The notes under the pieces were generated by a model. That model was not told the DNA's origin. It worked only from the letters and a program-made list of their open reading frames with translations, and searched no databases. Source: Sipunculus nudus (lineage: Eukaryota; Annelida; Sipuncula; Golfingiida; Sipunculidae). Taken from it: a stretch of DNA of 64,000 bases. This document shows positions 8,669-21,853 of the stretch, piece after piece (within the stretch, counting starts at the first letter, position 1; each line of letters begins with the position of its first letter). Made by a program: the position numbers and the translations under genes. The stretch spans positions 89,475,556 to 89,539,555 of the forward strand of contig CM049310.1 in NCBI GenBank assembly GCA_026874595.1, read 5' to 3'.

Positions 8669-11600
8669 AGGAGTCTTATTTATGACAGAAATCGTGCAAA
8701 ACACTAGAGATATTGTGATCAAGTGAGAAAATAGGTCCCGAAAATCCATAATATCTCCATAAAAAAAGCAGAATTATACATTTCTGATTTTGATTGAACG
8801 AATTTGCTCTTTATTTTTATATTCATGTGCACGAACAGGCACTGTTATGTAGCCGGGTAACTAGTCTTCGTCCCTATGGGTCATAATCGTGTTTAAATTT
8901 GGGAGAATACATCATTTATGTGGTGTTTTTACATAAAGCAAAGCATAAGCAAAACGTAAACAAAGTGTAAGCAAAGGAATTAGGACTTCATAAAAGCGAT
9001 TTTCGACCGTTTTCTGAAGTTATAATGTATTATTCAACTTGGTAGGAGTCTTATTTATGACAGAAATCGTGCAAAACACTAGAGATATTATGATCAAGTG
9101 AGAAAATAGGTCCCGAAAATCCATAATATCTCATTTAAAAAAAAGTGAGAATGATACATTTCTGATTTTGATTGAACGAATTTGCTCTTTATTTTTATAT
9201 TCATGTGCACGAATAGGCACTGTTATGTAGCCGGGGAACTAGCCTTCGTCCCTATGGGTCATAATCGTGTTTAAATTTGGGAGAATACATCATTTATGTG
9301 GTATTTTTACAATAAGCAAAGCATAAGCAAAACGTAAACAAAGTGTAAGCAAAGGAATTAGTACTTCATAAATAAGATTTTCAACCGTTTTTTGAAGTTA
9401 TAATGTATTATTCAACTTGTCAGGAGTCTTATTTATGACAGAAATCGTGCAAAACAGTAGAGATATTGTGATCAAATGAGAAAATAGGTCCCGAAAATCC
9501 ATAATATCCAATTGAGAAAAAAGCAGAATTATACATTTCTGATTTTGATTGAACGAATTTGCTCTTTATTTTTATATTCATGTGCACGAACAGGCACTGT
9601 TATGTAGCCCGGGTACTAGTCTTCGTCCCTACGGGTCAAAATCGTGTTTAAATTTAGGAGAATACATCAATTATGTGGTGTTTTTACAATAAGCAAAGCA
9701 TAAGCAAAACGTAGACAAAGTGTAAGCAAAGGAATTAGGACTCCATAAATGAGATTTTCGACCGTTTATTGAAGTTATAATGTATTATTCAACTTGTCAG
9801 GAGTCTTATTTATGACAGAAATCGTGCAAAACAGTAGAGATATTGTGATCAAATGAGAAAATAGGTCCCGAAAATCCATAATATCCAATTGAGAAAAAAG
9901 CAGAGTTATACATTTCTGATTTTGATTGAACGAATTTGCTCTTTATTTTTATATTCATGTGCACGAACAGGCACTGTTATGTAGCCGGGGAACTAGTCTT
10001 CGTCCCTATGGGTCATAATCGTGTTTAAATTTGAGAGAATACATCATTTATGTGGTGTTTTTACAATGAGCAAAGCATAAGCAAAACGTAAACAAAGTGT
10101 AAGCAAAGGAATTAGGACTTCATAAATGCGATTTTCGACCGTTTTCTGAAGTTATAATGTATTATTCGACGTGTCAGGAGTCTTATTTATGACAGAAATC
10201 GTGTAAAACACTAGAGATATTGTGATCAAGTGAGAAAATAGGTCCCGAAAATCCATAATATCTCCATAAAAAAAAGCAAAATTATACATTTCTGATGTTG
10301 ATTGAACGAATTTGCTCTTTATTTTTATATTCATGTGCACGAACAGGCACTGTTATGTAGCCGGGGAACTAGTCTTCGTCCCTATGGGTCATAATCGTGT
10401 TTAAATTTGGGAGAATACATCATTTATGTGGTGTTTTTACAATAAGCAAAGCATAAGCAAAACGTAAACAAAGTGTAAGCAAAGGAATTAGGACTTCATA
10501 AATGCGACTTTCGACCGTTTTCTGAAGTTAAAATGTATTATTCGACGTGTCAGGAGTCTTATTTATGACAGAAATCGTGCAAAACAGTAGAGATATTGTG
10601 ATCAAATGAGAAAATAGGTCCCGAAAATCCATAATATCCAATTGAGAAAAAAGCAGAATTATACATTTCTGATTTTGATTGAACGAATTTGCTCTTTATT
10701 TTTATATTCAAGTGCACCAACAGGCACTGTTATGTAGCCGGGGAACTAGTCTTCGTCCCTATGGGTCATAATCGTGTTTAAATTTGGGAGAATACATCAT
10801 TTATGTGGTGTTTTTACATAAAGCAAAGCATAAGCAAAACGTAAACAAAGTGTAAGCAAAGGAATTAGGACTTCATAAAATCGATTTTCGACCGTTTTCT
10901 GAAGTTATAATGTATTATTCGACGTGTCAGGAGTCTTATTTATGACAGAAATCGTGCAAAACAGTAGAGATATTGTGATCAAATGAGAAAATAGGTCCCG
11001 AAAATCCATAATATCCAATTGAGAAAAAAGCACAATTATACATTTCTGATTTTGATTGAACGAATTTGCTCTTTATTTTTATATTCATGTGCACGAACAG
11101 GCACTGTTATGTAGCCGGGGAACTAGTCTTCGTCCCTATGGGTCATAATCGTGTTTAAATTTGGGAGAATACATCATTTATGTGGTGTTTTTACATAAAG
11201 CAAAGCATAAGCAAAACGTAAACAAAGTGTAAGCAAAGGAATTAGGACTTCATAAAATCGATTTTCGACCGTTTTCTGAAGTTATAATGTATTATTCGAC
11301 GTGTCAGGAGTCTTATTTATGACAGAAATCGTGCAAAACAGTAGATATATTGTGGTCAAATGAGAAAATAGGTCCCGAAAATCCATAATATCTGATTAAA
11401 AAAAGCAGAATTATACATTTCTGATTTTGATTGAACGAATTTGCTCTTTATTTTTATATTCATGTGCACGAATAGGCACTGTTATGTAGCCCGGGTACTA
11501 GTCTTCGTCCCTACGGGTCAAAATCGTGTTTAAATTCGGGAGAATACATCATTTATGTGGTGTTTTTACAATAAGCAAAGCATAAGCAAAACGTAAAAAA

Positions 11601-14318
11601 GTGTAAGCAAAGGAATAAGAACTTCATAAATGAGATTTTCGACCGTTTATTGAAGTTATAATCTATTATTCAACTTTTCAGGAGTCTTATTTATGACAGA
11701 AATCGTGCAAAACAGTAGAGATATTGAGATCAAATCAGAAAATAGGTCCCGAAAATTCATAATATCCAATTGAGAAAAATGCAGAATTATACATTTCTGA
11801 TTTTCATTGAACGAATTTGCCCTTTATTTTTATATTCATGAGCACGAACAGGCACTGTTATGTAGCCGGGGAAATAATCTTCGTCCCTATGGGTCAAAAT
11901 CGTGTTTAAATTTGAGAGAATACATCATTTATGTGGTGTTTTTACAATAAGCAAAGCATAAGCAAAACGTAAACAAAGTGTAAGCAAAGGAATTAGGACT
12001 TCATAAATGCGATTTTCGACCGTTTTCTGAAGTTATAATGTATTATTCGACGTGTCAGGAGTCTTATTTATGACAGAAATCGTGCAAAACACTAGAGATA
12101 TTGTGATCAAGTGAGAAAATAGGTCCCGAAAATCCATAATATCTCCATAAAAAAAGCAGAATTATACATTTCTGATTTTGATTGAACGAATTTGCTCTTT
12201 ATTTTTATATTCATGTGCACGAACAGGCACTGTTATGTAGCCGGGTAACTAGTCTTCGTCCCTATGGGTCATAATCGTGTTTAAATTTGGGAGAATACAT
12301 CATTTATGTGGTGTTTTTACATAAAGCAAAGCATAAGCAAAACGTAAACAAAGTGTAAGCAAAGGAATTAGGACTTCATAAAAGCGATTTTCGACCGTTT
12401 TCTGAAGTTATAATGTATTATTCAACTTGGTAGGAGTCTTATTTATGACAGAAATCGTGCAAAACACTAGAGATATTATGATCAAGTGAGAAAATAGGTC
12501 CCGAAAATCCATAATATCTCATTTAAAAAAAAGTGAGAATGATACATTTCTGATTTTGATTGAACGAATTTGCTCTTTATTTTTATATTCATGTGCACGA
12601 ATAGGCACTGTTATGTAGCCGGGGAACTAGCCTTCGTCCCTATGGGTCATAATCGTGTTTAAATTTGGGAGAATACATCATTTATGTGGTATTTTTACAA
12701 TAAGCAAAGCATAAGCAAAACGTAAACAAAGTGTAAGCAAAGGAATTAGTACTTCATAAATAAGATTTTCGACCGTTTTTTGAAGTTATAATGTATTATT
12801 CAACTTGTCAGGAGTCTTATTTATGACAGAAATCGTGCAAAACAGTAGAGATATTGTGATCAAATGAGAAAAAAGGTCCCGAAAATCCATAATATCCAAT
12901 TGAGAAAAAAGCAGAATTATACATTTCTGATTTTGATTGAACGAATTTGCTCTTTATTTTTATATTCATGTGCACGAACAGGCACTGTTATGTAGCCGGG
13001 GAACTAGTTTTCGTCCCTATCTGTCATAATCGTGTTTAAATTTGGGAGAATACATCATTTATGTGGTGTTTTTACAATAAGCAAAGCATAAGCAAAACGT
13101 AAACAAAGTGTAAGCAAAGGAATTAGGACTTCATAAATGCGATTTTCGACCGTTTTCTGAAGTTATAATGTATTATTCGACGTGTCAGGAGTCTTATTTA
13201 TGACAAAAATCGTTCAAAACAGTAGAGATATTATGATCAAGTGAGAAAATAGGTCCCGAAAATCCATAATATCTCATTTAAAAAAAAGTGAGAATGATAC
13301 ATTTCTGATTTTGATTGAACGAATTTGCTCTTTATTTTTATATTCATGTGCACGAATAGGCACTGTTATGTAGCCGGGGAACTAGCCTTCGTCCCTATGG
13401 GTCATAATCGTGTTTAAATTTGGGAGAATACATCATTTATGTGGTATTTTTACAATAAGCAAAGCATAAGCAAAACGTAAACAAAGTGTAAGCAAAGGAA
13501 TTAGTACTTCATAAATAAGATTTTCGACCGTTTTTTGAAGTTATAATGTATTTTTCAACTTGTCAGGAGTCTTATTTATGACAGAAATCGTGCAAAACAG
13601 TAGAGATATTGTGATCAAATGAGAAAATAGGTCCCGAAAATCCATAATATCCAATTGAGAAAAAAGCAGAATTATACATTTCTGATTTTGATTGAACGAA
13701 TTTGCTCTTTATTTTTATATTCATGTGCACGAACAGGCACTGTTATGTAGCCCGGGTAATAGTCTTCGTCCCTACGGGTCAAAATCGTGTTTAAATTTAG
13801 GAGAATACATCAATTATGTGGTGTTTTTACAATAAGCAAAGCATAAGCAAAACGTAGACAAAGTGTAAGCAAAGGAATTAGGACTCCATAAATGAGATTT
13901 TCGACCGTTTATTGAAGTTATAATGTATTATTCAACTTGTCAGGAGTCTTATTTATGACAGAAATCGTGCAAAACAGTAGAGATATTGTGATCAAATGAG
14001 AAAATAGGTCCCGAAAATCCATAATATCCAATTGAGATAAAAGCAGAATTATACATTTCTGATTTTGATTGAACGAATTTGCTCTTTTTTTTTATATTCA
14101 TGTGCACGAACAGGCACTGTTATGTAGCCGGGGAACTAGTCTTCGTCCCTATGGGTCATAATCGTGTTTAAATTTGAGAGAATACATCATTTATGTGGTG
14201 TTTTTACAATGAGCAAAGCATAAGCAAAACGTAAACAAAGTGTAAGCAAAGGAATTAGGACTTCATAAATGCGATTTTCGACCGTTTTCTGAAGTTATAA
14301 TGTATTATTCGACGTGTC
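8669..14318 (+). repeat. 15-mer HOR, complete copy 1 (5650 bp)
   Basis: Monomer starts: A 8669, B 9044, E 9422, F 9799, G 10176, H 10552, I 10929, J 11306, D' 11680, A 12057, B 12432, K 12810, L 13187, E 13565, F' 13942. Diagnostic marks: G has GCAAAATTATAC and TGATGTTGATTG; H has GCACCAACAGG; I has GCACAATTATAC; J has GTAGATATATTGTGG and TCTGATTAAAAAAAG and is 374 bp; D' differs from D by AATTCATAATATC and TTTTCATTG; K has GAGAAAAAAGGTCCC; L has GACAAAAATCGTTC and TGTATTTTTCAAC; F' has GAGATAAAAGCAG. The same order recurs at 39559-45207. Confidence 0.9.
10877..10888. other. Perfect 12-bp palindrome in H and I monomers (exemplar)
   Basis: AAAATCGATTTT is its own reverse complement. It arises where the usual TAAATGCGATTTTC of other types reads TAAAATCGATTTTC. 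The same palindrome recurs in many H and I copies (for example near 11254, 18035, 24062, 41767 and 46675), in the A copy near 39893, and in G copies near 52680 and 56819. It abuts the right arm of the inverted repeat. It serves as a lineage marker; function is unknown. Confidence 0.7.
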
Positions 14319-15826
14319 AGGAGTCTTATTTATGACAGAAATCGTGCAAAACACTAGAGATATTGTGATCAAGTGAGAAAATAGGTCCCGAAAATCCATA
14401 ATATCTCCATAAAAAAAACAGAATTATACATTTCTGATTTTGATTGAACGAATTTGCTCTTTATTTTTATATTCATGTGCACGAACAGGCACTGTTATGT
14501 AGCCGGGTAACTAGTCTTCGTCCCTATGGGTCATAATCGTGTTTAAATTTGGGAGAATACATCATTTATGTGGTGTTTTTACATAAAGCAAAGCATAAGC
14601 AAAACGTAAACAAAGTGTAAGCAAAGGAATTAGGACTTCATAAAAGCGATTTTCGACCGTTTTCTGAAGTTATAATGTATTATTCAACTTGGTAGGAGTC
14701 TTATTTATGACAGAAATCGTGCAAAACACTAGAGATATTATGATCAAGTGAGAAAATAGGTCCCGAAAATCCATAATATCTCATTTAAAAAAAAAGTGAG
14801 AATGATACATTTCTGATTTTGATTGAACGAATTTGCTCTTTATTTTTATATTCATGTGCACGAATAGGCACTGTTATGTAGCCGGGGAACTAGCCTTCGT
14901 CCCTATGGGTCATAATGGTGTTTAAATTTGGGAGAATACATCATTTATGTTTTATTTTTACAATAAGCAAAGCATAAGCAAAACGTAAACAAAGTGTAAG
15001 CAAAGGAATTAGTACTTCATAAATAAGATTTTCGACCGTTTTTTGAAGTTATAATGTATTATTCAACTTGTCAGGAGTCTTATTTATGACAGAAATCGTG
15101 CAAAACAGTAGAGATATTGTGATCAAATGAGAAAATAGGTCCCGAAAATCCATAATATCCAATTGAGAAAAAAGCAGAATTATACATTTCTGATTTTGAT
15201 TGAACGAATTTGCTCTTTATTTTTATATTCATGTGCACGAACAGGCACTGTTATGTAGCCCGGGTACTAGTCTTCGTCCCTACGGGTCAAAATCGTGTTT
15301 AAATTTAGGAGAATACATCAATTATGTGGTGTTTTTACAATAAGCAAAGCATAAGCAAAACGTAGACAAAGTGTAAGCAAAGGAATTAGGACTCCATAAA
15401 TGAGATTTTCGACCGTTTATTGAAGTTATAATGTATTATTCAACTTGTCAGGAGTCTTATTTATGACAGAAATCGTGCAAAACAGTAGCGATATTGTGAT
15501 CAAATGAGAAAATAGGTCCCGAAAATCCATAATATCCAATTGAGAAAAAAGCAGAGTTATACATTTCTGATTTTGATTGAACGAATTTGCTCTTTATTTT
15601 TATATTCATGTGCACGAACAGGCACTGTTATGTAGCCGGGGAACTAGTCTTCGTCCCTATGGGTCATAATCGTGTTTAAATTTGAGAGAATACATCATTT
15701 ATGTGGTGTTTTTACAATGAGCAAAGCATAAGCAAAACGTAAACAAAGTGTAAGCAAAGGAATAAGGACTTCATAAATGCGATTTTCGACCGTTTTCTGA
15801 AGTTATAATGTATTATTCGACGTGTC
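14319..15826 (+). repeat. Partial HOR A-B-E-F
   Basis: Monomer starts: A 14319, B 14694, E 15073, F 15450. This equals the first four monomers of the 15-mer and is immediately followed by another A-B-E-F, so the 15-mer start is duplicated as a 1508-bp unit. B has the GTTTTATTTTT form and a private AATGGTG near 14915. F has GTAGCGATATT near 15485. Confidence 0.88.
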
Positions 15827-18800
15827 AGGAGTCTTATTTATGACAGAAATCGTGCAAAACACTAGAGATATTGTGATCAAGTGAGAAAATAGGTCCCGAA
15901 AATCCATAATATCTCCATAAAAAAAGCAGAATTATACATTTCTGATTTTGATTGAACGAATTTGCTCTTTATTTTTATATTCATGTGCACGAACAGGCAC
16001 TGTTATGTAGCCGGGTAACTAGTCTTCGTCCCTATGGGTCATAATCGTGTTTAAATTTGGGAGAATACATCATTTATGTGGTGTTTTTACATAAAGCAAA
16101 GCATAAGCAAAACGTAAACAAAGTGTAAGCAAAGGAATTAGGACTTCATAAAAGCGATTTTCGACCGTTTTCTGAAGTTATAATGTATTATTCAACTTGG
16201 TAGGAGTCTTATTTATGACAGAAATCGTGCAAAACACTAGAGATATTATGATCAAGTGAGAAAATAGGTCCCGAAAATCCATAATATCTCATTTAAAAAA
16301 AAGTGAGAATGATACATTTCTGATTTTGATTGAACGAATTTGCTCTTTATTTTTATATTCATGTGCACGAATAGGCACTGTTATGTAGCCGGGGAACTAG
16401 CCTTCGTCCCTATGGGTCATAATCGTGTTTAAATTTGGGAGAATACATCATTTATGTGGTATTTTTACAATAAGCAAAGCATAAGCAAAACGTAAACAAA
16501 GTGTAAGCAAAGGAATTAGTACTTCATAAATAAGATTTTCGACCGTTTTTTGAAGTTATAATGTATTATTCAACTTGTCAGGAGTCTTATTTATGACAGA
16601 AATCGTGCAAAACAGTAGAGATATTGTGATCAAATGAGAAAATAGGTCCCGAAAATCCATAATATCCAATTGAGAAAAAAGCAGAATTATACATTTCTGA
16701 TTTTGATTGAACGAATTTGCTCTTTATTTTTATATTCATGTGCACGAACAGGCACTGTTATGTAGCCCGGGTACTAGTCTTCGTCCCTACGGGTCAAAAT
16801 CGTGTTTAAATTTAGGAGAATACATCAATTATGTGGTGTTTTTACAATAAGCAAAGCATAAGCAAAACGTAGACAAAGTGTAAGCAAAGGAATTAGGACT
16901 CCATAAATGAGATTTTCGACCGTTTATTGAAGTTATAATGTATTATTCAACTTTTCAGGAGTCTTATTTATGACAGAAATCGTGCAAAACAGTAGAGATA
17001 TTGTGATCAAATGAGAAAATAGGTCCCGAAAATCCATAATATCCAATTGAGAAAAAAGCAGAGTTATACATTTCTGATTTTGATTGAACGAATTTGCTCT
17101 TTATTTTTATATTCATGTGCACGAACAGGCACTGTTATGTAGCCGGGGAACTAGTCTTCGTCCCTATGGGTCATAATCGTGTTTAAATTTGAGAGAATAC
17201 ATCATTTATGTGGTGTTTTTACAATGAGCAAAGCATAAGCAAAACGTAAACAAAGTGTAAGCAAAGGAATTAGGACTTCATAAATGCGATTTTCGACCGT
17301 TTTCTGAAGTTATAATGTATTATTCGACGTGTCAGGAGTCTTATTTATGACAGAAATCGTGCAAAACACTAGAGATATTGTGATCAAGTGAGAAAATAGG
17401 TCCCGAAAATCCATAATATCTCCATAAAAAAAAGCAAAATTATACATTTCTGATGTTGATTGAACGAATTTGCTCTTTATTTTTATATTCATGTGCACGA
17501 ACAGGCACTGTTATGTAGCCGGGGAACTAGTCTTCGTCCCTATGGGTCATAATCGTGTTTAAATTTGGGAGAATACATCATTTATGTGGTGTTTTTACAA
17601 TAAGCAAAGCATAAGCAAAACGTAAACAAAGTGTAAGCAAAGGAATTAGGACTTCATAAATGCGACTTTCGACCGTTTTCTGAAGTTAAAATGTATTATT
17701 CGACGTGTCAGGAGTCTTATTTATGACAGAAATCGTGCAAAACAGTAGAGATATTGTGATCAAATGAGAAAATAGGTCCCGAAAATCCATAATATCCAAT
17801 TGAGAAAAAAGCAGAATTATACATTTCTGATTTTGATTGAACGAATTTGCTCTTTATTTTTATATTCATGTGCACCAACAGGCACTGTTATGTAGCCGGG
17901 GAACTAGTCTTCGTCCCTATGGGTCATAATCGTGTTTAAATTTGGGAGAATACATCATTTATGTGGTGTTTTTACATAAAGCAAAGCATAAGCAAAACGT
18001 AAACAAAGTGTAAGCAAAGGAATTAGGACTTCATAAAATCGATTTTCGACCGTTTTCTGAAGTTATAATGTATTATTCGACGTGTCAGGAGTCTTATTTA
18101 TGACAGAAATCGTGCAAAACAGTAGAGATATTGTGATCAAATGAGAAAATAGGTCCCGAAAATCCATAATATCCAATTGAGAAAAAAGCACAATTATACA
18201 TTTCTGATTTTGATTGAACGAATTTGCTCTTTATTTTTATATTCATGTGCACGAACAGGCACTGTTATGTAGCCGGGGAACTAGTTTTCGTCCCTATGGG
18301 TCATAATCGTGTTTAAATTTGGGAGAATACATCATTTATGTGGTGTTTTTACATAAAGCAAAGCATAAGCAAAACGTAAACAAAGTGTAAGCAAAGGAAT
18401 TAGGACTTCATAAAATCGATTTTCGACCGTTTTCTGAAGTTATAATGTATTATTCGACGTGTCAGGAGTCTTATTTATGACAGAAATCGTGCAAAACAGT
18501 AGATATATTGTGGTCAAATGAGAAAATAGGTCCCGAAAATCCATAATATCTGATTAAAAAAAGCAGAATTATACATTTCTGATTTTGATTGAACGAATTT
18601 GCTCTTTATTTTTATATTCATGTGCACGAATAGGCACTGTTATGTAGCCGGGGAACTAGCCTTCGTCCCTATGGGTCATAATCGTGTTTAAATTTGGGAG
18701 AATACATCATTTATGTGGTATTTTTACAATAAGCAAAGCATAAGCAAAACGTAAACAAAGTGTAAGCAAAGGAATTAGGACTTCATAAATAAGATTTTCG

Positions 18801-20347
18801 ACCGTTTTTTGAAGTTATAATGTATTATTCAACTTGTCAGGAGTCTTATTTATGACAGAAATCGTGCAAAACAGTAGAGATATTGTGATCAAATGAGAAA
18901 AAAGGTCCCGAAAATCCATAATATCCAATTGAGAAAAAAGCAGAATTATACATTTCTGATTTTGATTGAACGAATTTGCTCTTTATTTTTATATTCATGT
19001 GCACGAACAGGCACTGTTATGTAGCCGGGGAACTAGTTTTCGTCCCTATCTGTCATAATCGTGTTTAAATTTGGGAGAATACATCATTTATGTGGTGTTT
19101 TTACAATAAGCAAAGCATAAGCAAAACGTAAACAAAGTGTAAGCAAAGGAATTAGGACTTCATAAATGCGATTTTCGACCGTTTTCTGAAGTTATAATGT
19201 ATTATTCGACGTGTCAGAAGTCTTATTTATGACAAAAATCGTTCAAAACAGTAGAGATATTATGATCAAGTGAGAAAATAGGTCCCGAAAATCCATAATA
19301 TCTCATTTAAAAAAAAGTGAGAATGATACATTTCTGATTTTGATTGAACGAATTTGCTCTTTATTTTTATATTCATGTGCACGAATAGGCACTGTTATGT
19401 AGCCGGGGAACTAGCCTTCGTCCCTATGGGTCATAATCGTGTTTAAATTTGGGAGAATACATCATTTATGTGGTATTTTTACAATAAGCAAAGCATAAGC
19501 AAAACGTAAACAAAGTGTAAGCAAAGGAATTAGTACTTCATAAATAAGATTTTCGACCGTTTTTTGAAGTTATAATGTATTTTTCAACTTGTCAGGAGTC
19601 TTATTTATGACAGAAATCGTGCAAAACAGTAGAGATATTGTGATCAAATGAGAAAATAGGTCCCGAAAATCCATAATATCCAATTGAGAAAAAAGCAGAA
19701 TTATACATTTCTGATTTTGATTGAACGAATTTGCTCTTTATTTTTATATTCATGTGCACGAACAGGCACTGTTATGTAGCCCGGGTACTAGTCTTCGTCC
19801 CTACGGGTCAAAATCGTGTTTAAATTTAGGAGAATACATCAATTATGTGGTGTTTTTACAATAAGCAAAGCATAAGCAAAACGTAGACAAAGTGTAAGCA
19901 AAGGAATTAGGACTCCATAAATGAGATTTTCGACCGTTTATTGAAGTTATAATGTATTATTCAACTTGTCAGGAGTCTTATTTATGACAGAAATCGTGCA
20001 AAACAGTAGAGATATTGTGATCAAATGAGAAAATAGGTCCCGAAAATCCATAATATCCAATTGAGATAAAAGCAGAATTATACATTTCTGATTTTGATTG
20101 AACGAATTTGCTCTTTATTTTTATATTCATGTGCACGAACAGGCACTGTTATGTAGCCGGGGAACTAGTCTTCGTCCCTATGGGTCATAATCGTGTTTAA
20201 ATTTGAGAGAATACATCATTTATGTGGTGTTTTTACAATGAGCAAAGCATAAGCAAAACGTAAACAAAGTGTAAGCAAAGGAATTAGGACTTCATAAATG
20301 CGATTTTCGACCGTTTTCTGAAGTTATAATGTATTATTCGACGTGTC
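15827..20347 (+). repeat. 12-mer derivative of the 15-mer, lacking D'-A-B
   Basis: Monomer starts: A 15827, B 16202, E 16580, F 16957, G 17334, H 17710, I 18087, J/B 18464, K 18839, L 19216, E 19594, F' 19971. The J/B monomer has the J start and box (GATATATTGTGG, TCTGATTAAAAAAAG) and the B 3' part (GGGGAACTAGCC, GGTATTTTT, TTTTTTGAAG). It stands exactly where J-D'-A-B stands in the complete copy. Unit length is 4521 bp, 1129 bp less than copy 1, which is three monomers. K carries the same damaged CCCTATCTG as K at 12810. Confidence 0.88.
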
Positions 20348-21853
20348 AGGAGTCTTATTTATGACAGAAATCGTGCAAAACACTAGAGATATTGTGATCA
20401 AGTGAGAAAATAGGTCCCGAAAATCCATAATATCTCCATAAAAAAAGCAGAATTATACATTTCTGATTTTGATTGAACGAATTTGCTCTTTATTTTTATA
20501 TTCATGTGCACGAACAGGCACTGTTATGTAGCCCGGGTACTAGTCTTCGTCCCTACGGGTCAAAATCGTGTTTAAATTTAGGAGAATACATCAATTATGT
20601 GGTGTTTTTACAATAAGCAAAGCATAAGCAAAACGTAGACAAAGTGTAAGCAAAGGAATTAGGACTCCATAAATGAGATTTTCGACCGTTTATTGAAGTT
20701 ATAATGTATTATTCAACTTGTCAGGAGTCTTATTTATGACAGAAATCGTGCAAAACAGTAGAGATATTGTGATCAAATGAGAAAATAGGTCCCGAAAATC
20801 CATAATATCCAATTGAGAAAAAAGCAGAGTTATACATTTCTGATTTTGATTGAACGAATTTGCTCTTTATTTTTATATTCATGTGCACGAACAGGCACTG
20901 TTATGTAGCCGGGGAACTAGTCTTCGTCCCTATGGGTCATAATCGTGTTTAAATTTGAGAGAATACATCATTTATGTGGTGTTTTTACAATGAGCAAAGC
21001 ATAAGCAAAACGTAAACAAAGTGTAAGCAAAGGAATTAGTACTTCATAAATAAGATTTTCGACCGTTTTTTGAAGTTATAATGTATTATTCAACTTGTCA
21101 GGAGTCTTATTTATGACAGAAATCGTGCAAAACAGTAGAGATATTGTGATCAAATGAGAAAATAGGTCCCGAAAATCCATAATATCCAATTGAGAAAAAA
21201 GCAGAATTATACATTTCTGATTTTGATTGAACGAATTTGCTCTTTATTTTTATATTCATGTGCACGAACAGGCACTGTTATGTAGCTGGGGAACTAGTCT
21301 TCGTCCCTATGGGTCATAATCGTGTTTAAATTTGGGAGAATACATCATTTATGTGGTGTTTTTACAATAAGCAAAGCATAAGCAAAACGTAAACAAAGTG
21401 TAAGCAAAGGAATTAGGACTTCATAAATGCGATTTTCGACCGTTTTCTGAAGTTATAATGTATTATTCGACGTGTCAGGAGTCTTATTTATGACAGAAAT
21501 CGTGCAAAACAGTAGAGATATTGAGATCAAATCAGAAAATAGGTCCCGAAAATCCATAATATCCAATTGAGAAAAATGCAGAATTATACATTTCTGATTT
21601 CCATTGAACGAATTTGCCCTTTATTTTTATATTCATGAGCACGAACAGGCACTGTTATGTAGCCGGGGAAATAATCTTCGTCCCTATGGGTCAAAATCGT
21701 GTTTAAATTTGAGAGAATACATCATTTATGTGGTGTTTTTACAATAAGCAAAGCATAAGCAAAACGTAAACAAAGTGTAAGCAAAGGAATTAGGACTTCA
21801 TAAATGCGATTTTCGACCGTTTTCTGAAGTTATAATGTATTATTCGACGTGTC
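20348..21853 (+). repeat. Mosaic 4-mer A/E-F/B-C-D
   Basis: Monomer starts: A/E 20348, F/B 20723, C 21100, D 21477. A/E skips one B, and F/B leads into C-D, so two exchanges can build this block from A-B-E-F and A-B-C-D sources. The F to B switch lies after GCAAAGGAATTAG, where GTACTTCATAAATAAG and TTTTTTGAAG begin. The same four monomers recur at 33908 and 38053. Confidence 0.86.

Noticed and set aside
10152-10340. 62-codon open frame on the minus strand, recurring at 17310, 23337, 27477, 41042 and 49323
   Set aside because: It starts in the invariant AT-rich stretch of the satellite and runs antisense across a monomer junction. It is open only in a few G-type copies and one A/B hybrid because of A-run length; most monomers are closed in that frame. 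There is no independent coding evidence, so it is a by-product of the repeat.
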